DNA of 31,047 bases. Source: Cochliopodium minus (Eukaryota > Discosea > Himatismenida > Cochliopodiidae). The notes under the pieces are model-generated. The model made no database searches. It was not told the origin of the DNA and saw only the letters and a list, made by a program, of their open reading frames with translations. This document shows, piece by piece, positions 23,101 through 31,047 of this stretch. The position numbers and the translations under genes were made by a program. Within the stretch, counting starts at the first letter, position 1; every line of letters starts with the position of its first letter. The stretch spans positions 153,910 through 184,956 of the forward strand of contig JAMYWO010000024.1 in NCBI GenBank assembly GCA_024220525.1, written 5' to 3'.

Positions 23101-23831
23101 GTCTCGATATCTTCTTGGAAGCTAAAAGGGAAATAAAAGATTTGAATTTGGACACCGTTTCAGCAAAGGCTCTTTTAATCACACAACAGTTTGAGTCACT
23201 CTATCTTCATAGAAAAGAAACTAAATTCAAAAAAATACTTTTGTGGTCAACTAAGAATGATCTCAGTTACGAGAGAGTTACAAAAGCTTCCAAAAATATC
23301 AATAACATCCACGACAATAATTTGCCTCATGGTCATTTTTTTATTGAGAATTACAACAGAGCTTTCGGAAAAACTTTAACCACATTCGTGATTGATGGAG
23401 AATCAAACAAAAAGATAAAAATGAAACAAAAAGAGACTGTTGAATCAAAAAAACTTCAACCATTGAATCTAAGTAAACGTATTGAAGAGATGAATGTTAC
23501 TGAATTGAACAAAAAATTGGGTATAAATAATTTAAAAAAAGGATCTTTAAAAAAAGATAAGATAAACATGATTAATGGAGCTCTGGAGCAACAGAATGAA
23601 ATAGAAAATAAAACCAAAAATAATGAGAATAATCCCACTCCGGTATTGAAAAAACCTCAAACATCGGTTCAAAATGAAACCAAAAATAATGAGAATATTC
23701 CCTCTAACAAAAGAAAAACATCAAACCAACCTTCAAATAATCAAACTAATAAAATAATAAAAAAAGAAGAAAAGGAATTTACGAAACCACAGATGACAAC
23801 AATCAAAAAAAAAAAAAAAGAAAAAAAATAA
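20154..23831 (+). CDS. SAM-like / P-loop NTPase / nuclease-like protein of the Crinkler-RHS type
   Basis: Six exons (20154-20753, 20862-21125, 21305-21570, 21637-22201, 22335-22522, 22649-23831) join in phase to 1021 residues. Residues 1-200 are repeated SAM-like segments ending KINKEDLEKMGIVGNHIK. Next is a P-loop ATPase with Walker A VGGSGSGKS (about 280-289, split by an intron after the Lys) and Walker B IYIALIIDDHKLF (D427-D428). Residues about 640-890 contain VDCLDIFLEAK (D778/D781, E785, K787), fitting a PD-(D/E)XK nuclease core. A SAP-like helix pair (RIEEMNVTELNKKLGI, about 905-940) and a Lys-rich tail with likely nuclear signals finish the protein. NTPase plus REase-like nuclease is the architecture of Crinkler-RHS effectors, known from oomycetes, fungi and free-living protists. 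Family assignment rests on motif order and is an inference; DNA cleavage and nuclear location are untested. Confidence 0.72.
20235..20645 (+). repeat. Recent internal duplication in SAM-like header
   Basis: Two in-frame copies, about 20240-20460 and 20462-20645, share long near-identical runs, for example AAATATAAAGATATAATAGA and CATACTGAAGTGGTTGAATT. Both encode KIEDFL.LSE then NPKIRV, then LKYKDIIEKGIHTEVVE. The first copy has about 36 extra bases coding VDQVKLNRLISS that the second lacks. The high base-level identity points to a recent event. Confidence 0.85.
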
Positions 23832-24243
23832 GAAATCAAATTAAGTGAAAATCTTGAATTCTCTTCAAATTATAATGAACCTTTCCTTCAACTTTCAAAA
23901 TAAAATTCTTAAAGTTTTATGTTTATTTTGATGATTATCAAGTTTTTTATTTTTTTTTTGTGGAATAGAAAGCTAAAATTTTAAATCAAATTGATTCTTC
24001 CCGATATTCATAAACTAAAAACTTTTGCAAATTTATATCTTTTCAATGTATATCGAAACTGCAATTCAAGAAAATGTTACCGATCAACTCTTTACTCTGG
24101 GCAAATAAGTCTTTGAGTGTCTATAAACTCGATGTGTTTTCTTACTCGTTTCCCACTTCAAGTCACAACCCCAAGTCCATTAAATGAGAATAGATATTTC
24201 AAAGATAATCAAAAAAAAAAAAAATTGTGATCAAAAAAGAAAA
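23832..24243. promoter_or_regulatory. Intergenic region upstream of TRAPPC3
   Basis: About 410 bases between two tandem genes must hold the Crinkler-type 3' end and the TRAPPC3 promoter. Bases 24060-24190 are less AT-rich than the rest. ACCCCAAGTC at 24168-24177 is the exact reverse complement of GACTTGGGGT at 24285-24294 in TRAPPC3 exon 1. No ORF or RNA gene was seen. Confidence 0.4.
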
Positions 24244-25173
24244 ATGAACGTTCAAAAGAAAAATCACAAACAACTTGGGGAAAAGACTTGGGGTCAAGTA
24301 GAAAAAATTGTAAAAATACTTTAATAAAATTGCTTTATATAAAATTTTTTTCATATTCCTTTCAAAAAAAAAAAAGAATTCTGAATTATTTTGTTTGACA
24401 TATGGAGCAATTGTATCTCAATTATTAAATGATTTTGAAGATGTTGATCAAACAAATAAACAATTAGAACAAATGTAAGAAATTTTAACCTATTTTAGTT
24501 ATTTGAACAAATATTTGTTGATATTTAAAAATATTCTTCATCAATTAAAAATTTTCTAAACATGAACAAAATATTACAACTTTGTAGTGGATATAATATT
24601 TAAACTTATTATATTCAAAGTTGTGATCATGAATAAAACTCTTATAATTTTTTTATGTTCTAATATCAGAATTAAAAACTTAAATTTGCTTTGAATAAAG
24701 GGGATATAACATAGGAAAAAGGATAATAGATGAATTCATGGCCACAAGTGGATCAGGAAGATGTAAAGACTTTGAAGAAACAGCAAAAGTGGTAGCAAAA
24801 GTAGGATTCAAGATGTTCTTGGGAATAACAGCAAACATAGTGAAAAAAGATTGGAATAAAGAAAAAACAGATTTCATTCTTCAAATAGACGAAAATCCTT
24901 TGATCCCTTTCGTAGAATTACCAGAGGAATCTAAAGATTTGAAATATTGCAACATGCTTTGTGGTGTTTTGAGAGGCGCTCTTGAGATGGTTCAGATGCG
25001 TGTAGAATGTGAATTGATCAAGGATAAATTAAAAGGTGATGATACCACCCAAATCAAAGTTGTTTTATTGGAGAAATTGAACGATGAAATTCCTGTTGGA
25101 GAAGGTATATATAAAAAATTTTAATTTAATTTGACTAAGCCCCTTTAATTTATTTTAAAATAAAGATGATTAA
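24244..25173 (+). CDS. TRAPPC3: TRAPP complex subunit 3 (TRAPPC3 / Bet3)
   Basis: Four exons (24244-24309, 24377-24474, 24701-25104, 25166-25173) join in phase to 191 residues, close to yeast (193) and human (180) Bet3. Landmarks: LGEKTWGQVEKI|NSELFCLTYGA across intron 1, GYNIGKRIIDEFM, GSGRCKDFEET with the Cys that is acylated in other Bet3 proteins, FKMFLGITANI, NPLIPFVELPEE, and NMLCGVLRGALEMVQM. The final exon is 8 bases and supplies the end of VGEDD plus the stop, matching the family's short IPxGE(E/D) ending. Bet3 is a core subunit of the TRAPP complexes that act as Rab GTPase exchange factors and vesicle tethers at the Golgi. It is convergent with the LIM gene, 129 bases apart. Confidence 0.96.
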
Positions 25174-25302
25174 AGATGAAATGATTGGGAATTGTAATTC
25201 AAGCCAAAATGTTTTGGAATTTTATAAATAATTTGTTTAAAAAATTTAATAAAAATAAAGAATTTAATTCAAAATTGTTTTTTATAATACTATTTTTTTT
25301 TA

Positions 25303-28300
25303 TCATTTGCAATTTCCACAAAAGATTTCATTCTTTTTGACGAAAACATCATCTTCCAAAGAAGATCCACAGCCAGAACAAGTGAAACAATCAGGATGAT
25401 ACAAAAGATCATTGACCTGTTCGAGATCCCCCTCGATCACCTTCTTACATCTCGTACAAATCTCCTCTTCCTCTTCAATCTCCTTCACATCCTTTTTAGT
25501 TTCAACGATTTCTATAGTATTTTTGTTAGTATTAGTAACAGTATTAGTAGTATTTGTATTGGTTGTAGTTGTGGTGTTTAAGGAGGTGTTGGATCTGTTT
25601 TTTTCTTTGATGTTGCAGGGAGCACAGAGGACTTTGTTTTGAAAGGTGAAGAACTTGATTTCGGCAAGATTTTTGTTACAGATTTGGCAGTTGAAGCATT
25701 CGTCGTGGTAGTCTCTTCCCAAAGCAGAGATGGAGTCTTCTGTAATCTCTTTTTTGCAACCGAAACACTCCACTACCTCTTCTTCGTAAACAAAATCCTC
25801 TTCTTTTTTGGGTGATGGAACTTTTTCTTCTTTAGTTGTTTGAGTATCTACAAAAAAATTAAAATTAATTTAAAAAAATAAAAAATAATTAAATATTTAA
25901 AAAAATTAAAAATATAAAATAAAATAAAATTAAATAGAAATAAAAATAATACCTAATTTTGGTGTTTCAGGTTGCTTTATTATTCCTTGTTTGTTGTCAA
26001 GAGGACAGCTTTTACAGAACAAGAGGGAATTGGAGAGGAGGTAGGAGTCCTCATCGAGATCTTTCTTGCAGACATTGCATTTGAAACAGGAAACGTGGAA
26101 ATCAAAGTCTTCTCCTATTTGAATGAGATCTTCGCATCCTATTTCATCACTGCACACCGAACAAAAATGTGTTGGAACACAATCCTCGCAATCTAAAGTG
26201 AAAAAAAAAATTAAATATCAACAAAAAAATTAATTATTAATATAATAACAAAGAAACTGAAATAATTTTCAAATAAAAATAAAATAAAAATAAAAATTTA
26301 ACTTTAAAACAATAAATAAAAAATAAGAAAATAATTTTCAAATAAAAATAAAAATAAAAATAAAAAAATAAGTATATTAAATCTCTGAAAAAAAAAATAA
26401 ATCTCTTTGAAAAATAAATAATTTCAAATAAAAATAAAAAAATAAGTATATTAAATTGGATCAACAATAAATTGAATTAACAAATAATAAATTTTTAAAA
26501 GAAAAAATACATACAAGGTAAACCATTTTCTTCAATGAAACCTTCTTGCAACTTTTGAGAACTCTTACAAACAGTACAAACGAAACAAAGAGGATGAAAC
26601 TTGTTCTCAGCAAAAGTGACAAAAGAAGAAGTGATGCCCTTCTTGCATGCTTCACATAACACCTTGTTTACTTTCTCGTCGCAAGAATGGCAGATGGGTT
26701 GGTTGTTGTGGATCACAAAGTGGTCGGAGAGGAGGTCCCCACATTCTCCGCAGCGGAAGCAAGAAGAATGGTACATTTTCATTTCTTCGTTCACTTCTAT
26801 TTCCACAAACTCTTCTTCTCCTATCTCTCCTGTTTTTTTTATTTTTAATTTTTTAATTATTTTTAATTTTTTAATTATTTTTTTTGAAATATTATTTGAA
26901 ATGTTTTTTATAAGTTAATTTTTTTTAAAATATTTATTTAAAATATTTTATTTATTTTTTTACGAAATATTTTTATTTGATTTTTTTTTAAATATTTTTT
27001 TTTATAAGTTGATTTCAGTTTTTTTGTTTAAATATTTGATTTTTTTTGGGCAGAGTTTTAAAATTTTTTTATTTTATAAAAGTAATTTTTAATTTATTTT
27101 TTAAATTTAAATATTTTTTTTTTATTTAATTTTTGTTTTTTTTTACCATCACAAACACAACATTTTTCACCATCAAAAAAGTGAACACACTCAGAACAGA
27201 TGTAGAGGGAGGGTTCCTGAGGGTTTTTGAGGAAACCCTTTTCGTTTCTCAAAACTTTTTCGCATTTGCTGCACGTGAAACAATCGAAATGATAAAATTT
27301 GCTGTCTATTTGCAAAAACTCTTTCTCCGCAATATCTTTTTTACAACTGAAACATTGATCCTAAAATTAAAAATTAAAGATCAATATTAATTTTTTTTAA
27401 TCAAACTTTTTTTTTTTTATTTTGTTATTATTTTTTTAATTAAAATTAATTTTAATCAAAAATTTTTTTTTAATATTAATCAAAATTTTATTTTATAGTT
27501 ATTTTTTTGTTTGATTTTTAAAAGAAAAATTTGTTAGTTCAAATATATAATCAAATTTCTTTAAACAATTTATTTTCATTTTTCAATATTTTTTATTTTA
27601 TTTTATAATTTCATTTTTTTAATAATTTTTTTTCATTTTTCCATTGTTGATTATTTTTTGAAATTTGAATTATGTTTTTTTATTCGAATTTTTTTTTTTT
27701 TTTTAATGTTATTGTTGAATATTTTTTTAAAATTTTAAAAATTTTATATTTTTTTAAAAAAAAAAAAGATGTACAGTGTTTCTCTTGTTAAAACAACGAA
27801 CACAATAGAAAAAGCCATCAATAGGAACCAAACCCTCCTTGATTTTAATTTCCAACTTGCACTCAACACACAACAAACAACGAGAATGATAAAACTCGTT
27901 TTCTACAAAAGCGATTTCTTTACGTTTTATTTTCCCCACAAACTTGTCGTCACAAACAGTGCATTTTTTTTCTGGTTTTTTTTCCAAGAAAACATTTTTC
28001 GAGAAAAAATCATCGAAAAAAGATTCTATGTCGCTGTTCTCACTTTCGCTGTCACTGTCACTACTGTACAAAGAAAATAATTTTTTAGAAATACAAAAAA
28101 AAAAATAATAAATTGAAATCAAACTAAATTTTTGTTTTATGTTTTAATAAAAAAAAAATTAAATTGAAATTAAAAAATGTCAAATAAAAATGTCAATTCA
28201 AAATCATTTTAAAAAAAAAATACAAAAAAAAAATACAAAAAATGTTATTTAAAAAAAAGAAAAAGAAAAAAAAAAACTAAAAATGATAATATTTGAAATA

Positions 28301-29579
28301 TAAAAATTAAAAATATTATAATTTTCTGAAAAAATATTGTTTTTTTTTTTTAAAAAGGAATTACCCGTTTTCTTGGTCGCTCTCGTTGTGGGAATGGTTA
28401 TGTTGATCCAGACTCTCCTCACCAAAATCATCTTTCTCATCTTCCTCATCTTCTTTATTTTCATTCTTGTCGAGAACATTTACATTTGTGTCTTTATTTT
28501 CAACAATATTAACATTAATATTAATATTAATATTAATATTATTATTTACATTAATATTATTATTTAAATTATCATTATTATTTTCATTATTATTTTTATT
28601 ATTAATGTTATTCTCATTATCATTATTATTTTCATTATTTTTATTTTCTTTGGTGTTGTTTTCAATGGAGGGGTTGTTTTTCTTCAGGATGGGAGTGCTT
28701 TCATTGAGTAACTTGCTTTTGAGGTGGTTTTTCTTGTCCATTGCTTGATTTCCTATCGACAAATTACAAATTTATTCGTTTATTGAATTTATTTTTTGAA
28801 TAATTAAAATATATAACTAATTTTTTTTGTTTTCATGTTTTATTTTACAATTCTTCATTTTTATTTATTTTTTTGATCAAAAATTTTTTATTTCACAATT
28901 CTTCATTTTTATTTTTTATTTATTTTTATATGATTTTTAATCAAGATTTTTTGTTTTTGTTTTTGTTTTTGTTTTTGTTTTTGTTTTTGTTTTTGTTTTT
29001 GTTTTTGTTTTTGTTTTTATTTTTTATTTTTTTACCTTTTTCATCATTATTGAAGTTTTCATCTTCTTCAAAGAAAGAATGATCAAAGGTAGAAAATCTG
29101 CTTGCAGAAAGATCAGTGAGGTTATAATAAGAATCGCTGGTGTTGAAAGGGTCCAAAGTGGAATTGTTAAACTTGGATTCCCTCATGGAAGGTGAGTCGA
29201 AGAAAGTGTAGTCTGTAGTTGGTGATAATTCTTTCCCTATTTCTTTTCCTTCTAAATTTTTTACCGCAACTAAAAAAAAAATCAAATAAACACCAATTTG
29301 TTTTATTTTCTTTTTCTTTATTTTTAAATTTATTTCATTTTATTTTATTTTTTATTTTTATTTTTAGAGAGNTCTCCTACTATAACCCCAACCTAAAAAG
29401 CAACCCTAACCTCAGCACCAATACCCTCGAAAAGAATATACACCTCAACTAATAACTATTTACAACGAAAAAAAAAAAACAAATTAGGATAAGGTAAAAT
29501 TTGGAATTCAAAACTAACTCGTTTCGATTTGAAAGATGATAAAAATTTTCAGACCACTTCTTTGGACTTCAAACCACAT
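25303..29579 (-). CDS. Protein with seven LIM domains
   Basis: Seven firm exons (29269-29036, 28752-28365, 28063-27775, 27360-27147, 26829-26515, 26192-25953, 25847-25303) join in phase. A tentative first exon (29579-29519, MWFEVQRSGLKIF..., donor GTTAGT) also fits the phase and would give about 761 residues. The N-terminal third is acidic, Ser/Asn-rich and disordered, with a poly-Asn run and a SDSDSESENSD stretch like a CK2 target. Seven LIM double zinc fingers follow, beginning CTVC, CFSC, CCVC, CEAC, CSVC, CFGC and CTRC, each with the central His/Cys-x2-Cys and a closing C-x2-C. LIM domains bind proteins, often at actin structures. The paxillin/LIM-only-like role is an inference; no catalytic domain is present. 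A Thr/Asn-rich linker separates LIM 6 and LIM 7. Confidence 0.9.
28501..28660 (-). repeat. AAT/AAC codon run (poly-Asn) in LIM protein
   Basis: Imperfect trinucleotide and ATTAAT hexanucleotide repeats in the exon 28752-28365 encode an Asn/Ile/Glu-rich low-complexity segment in the disordered N-terminal region. Confidence 0.75.
28947..29018 (-). repeat. (AAAAAC)n hexanucleotide microsatellite in LIM intron
   Basis: About eleven copies of AAAAAC on the minus strand (TTTTTG on the plus strand) lie 18 bases inside the intron after the donor at 29035. It is non-coding in the supported model, although the frame stays open through it as Lys-Asn repeats if the intron is retained. Confidence 0.85.
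29372..29452. other. Ambiguous base and locally C-rich patch
   Basis: One undetermined base lies in AGAGAGNTCTCC. The 80 bases to its right are unusually C-rich for this genome (two AACC..AACCT motifs). They lie in the putative first intron of the LIM gene. In plus-strand frame they read YYNPNLKSNPNLSTNT, but no gene is supported. An assembly join or patch is possible. Confidence 0.6.
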
Positions 29580-29663
29580 TCTTCAATTAAATATAAAAAA
29601 ATATTTTTATCAAATAATGAACAGATTCAGAATTTACAAATTTTTTTTTGTTATTTTGATTAA

Positions 29664-30721
29664 TCATCTTTTGTGAATATTTTGTGATAAGGAAGGGTTG
29701 AGACCAATGGAAGGGTTCCTTACGAAATAGACACCCTTTGGAAGATCTTCATTTTTCATATTGCAAATTTTTTTTGGTAATTTTTTTGGTGATTTATTTG
29801 GAGACAAAGTTGATTTTTGTTGAGATAAAGGAAGATGAGATAAACTATTGTCGTTAGTGGAGAGATCATTTAAAGGTTGATTGGATGAATTGTTTTCTGA
29901 GTTAAAATCTTCTATAGATTCAACAAAATCAGCATTGATTCTGTCATTTTTGGGATCCTCGGATTTGGCTTCATTTGGAAGGGGAAAAAGATCATTGAAC
30001 AATACTTTTCTGAAAACACTTTCAACTTTGATTGGTTGGTTTGGAGAGTATTTTTTGATTTTCTTAGTTTTCGAAGATTTAGAAGAGGAAGGAGAAGAAG
30101 GAGAGGAAGTGGATTTTCTTTTAGGAGTTGGTTTCTTTGTCGTAGAATCGTTACTATCTGAAGAAGATGTGAGGGATCCCCCTGGAGATTCAATAGAGTT
30201 GACATTAACTTTTTTATCAGAAGAAGGGGAGAAAGATGAAAAAGAGAATTTTCTTTTTTTTTGGGTAAAGTCTGTTGAGGGTGATAAAAGAGAAGATGAG
30301 TTTGTGTTATTGTTATTATTATTCTCCAAAGAATCAACAGGTTTCTGGGGAGAGTTTTGGTGATGTATTTTGTGTGTTTTAACTTTGCATTCTTCCTTTT
30401 TTTTTTCACAAAATTTCCCTTTCTTTCCTATTGGAGCATTGCAATCTTCTTTTAATGAGACATCCTTACCATCATAATTGTTACTATTATTATTATTGAT
30501 ATTATTGTTTAGATAGTCAATAGATTCTTCGTGGAGAGACTCAGGTTTATCAAATGGAGGCAAGTCATTCTCCCTTCTGTGTGAATTGATGGTGCATTCA
30601 TCTTTATTTTTGTTGCAAAATTTCCCATTTTTCACATTTATTGGAAAATTAGAGGATTCTTTATATAGTTTCTTGGGAGAGATAAAGATATTATTGTTAT
30701 AAATATTATTATTATTATTAA

Positions 30722-30764
<43 letters not shown>

Positions 30765-31047
30765 ATTATTATTGTTATTATTATTATTTTCTTTGTTATT
30801 TTCATTTGTAAAAGGGATAGGGTCATAATTAGCAATCCAGATGAGGAGATCAATATCAATAGGGATGTTTGTATTTTTGGAGATAATTTTTGAATTTGAA
30901 TGAAAAGAATTCCACTTTTTTATTACTTCCTCCAAAGTGGTGAATTCTTTTTTTGATTTATCTTCTATTCCTATGAAAATGTTCTTTTCAGTGTTAGAAG
31001 AAGGAAGAAGGGCAGATAGAAGAACACCGCTATCATGTCCTGCATTG
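29664..31047 (-). CDS. Asn/Ser-rich protein with duplicated Cys/His motif, 5' partial
   Basis: The frame is open from the right edge of the window to a TGA at 29664-29666, at least 460 residues, with no intron and no start visible. The edge-proximal part is the most ordered (SALLPSSNTEKNIFIGIED, PIDIDLLIWIANYDPIPF). After a poly-Asn tract come two related motifs. One is NGKFCNKNKDECTINSH. The other is CNAPIGKKGKFCEKKKEEC followed by KVKTH, that is C-x10-C-x6-C-x4-H. The second has a full set of four possible zinc ligands; the first lacks the leading Cys. The C-terminal half is Ser/Lys-rich with basic clusters (KPTPKRKS, KTKKIKKY) that look like nuclear signals. I do not recognise the family. 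The Cys/His spacing resembles short SCA7-like or C3H-type zinc modules, and a nuclear role is a guess. Confidence 0.7.
30690..30800 (-). repeat. (AAT/AAC)n tract coding poly-Asn
   Basis: A long ATT/GTT trinucleotide run on the plus strand encodes about 35 nearly uninterrupted Asn residues in the partial right-edge protein. It is the purest trinucleotide repeat in the window. Confidence 0.85.

Noticed and set aside
29373-29452. Telomere-like repeat (CCCTAACCT, CCCCAACCT)
   Set aside because: Only two imperfect copies, and genes continue on both sides; not a telomere.

Overview
The window is nuclear DNA of a very AT-rich, intron-dense protist. Every sizeable gene except uS12 is broken by short A/T-rich introns, mostly 50-150 bases with a few of 200-750 bases. 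Donors are mainly GTAA; GTTA, GTAC, GTGA and GTTT variants also occur. All stops I could place are TAA or TGA, so the standard code fits. Asn- and Lys-rich low-complexity insertions recall dictyostelid-like or anaeramoebid-like genomes, but I cannot name the lineage from sequence alone. All genes are eukaryotic in type: a LAMMER kinase, uS12/RPS23, TDP1, ABCE1, TRAPPC3/Bet3, LIM and TRAF proteins.

Layout, left to right. 1-402: six tandem ~70-base units resembling introns. 471-1560 (+): coiled-coil RING/TRAF zinc-finger protein, 5' incomplete. 1937-2173 (-): orphan tRNase Z-like fragment. 3063-5994 (+): Clk/LAMMER kinase in five exons. 6501-6932 (-): uS12. 7333-10053 (+): tyrosyl-DNA phosphodiesterase 1 in five exons. 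10170-14037 (-): ABCE1/Rli1 in nine exons. 14305-18262 (-): HTTM (vitamin-K carboxylase-like) membrane protein in nine exons. 18263-20153: gene-poor stretch with exon-like debris. 20154-23831 (+): six-exon SAM-like / P-loop NTPase / PD-(D/E)XK-like protein of the Crinkler-RHS type. 24244-25173 (+): TRAPPC3 in four exons, the last of 8 bases. 25303 to about 29579 (-): protein with seven LIM domains. 29664-31047 (-): 3' part of an Asn-rich protein with a duplicated Cys/His motif.

For ABCE1, the HTTM gene, the Crinkler-type gene, TRAPPC3, the LIM gene and the kinase, exon phases close perfectly across every join, so these models are firm even though single open frames look fragmentary. The genes do not form one pathway. 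They are housekeeping genes (ribosome recycling, small ribosomal subunit, DNA repair, vesicle tethering, splicing-kinase) flanking one effector-like gene. That Crinkler-type gene is the most unusual item. It appears intact at about 1021 residues, has a recently duplicated SAM-like header and ends in a SAP-like segment with a polylysine tail, which suggests a DNA-acting nuclear protein. The other oddities are the intron-like tandem array at the left edge, a shortened and hard-to-splice TDP1 catalytic domain, and an HTTM protein with a very large hydrophilic insertion.
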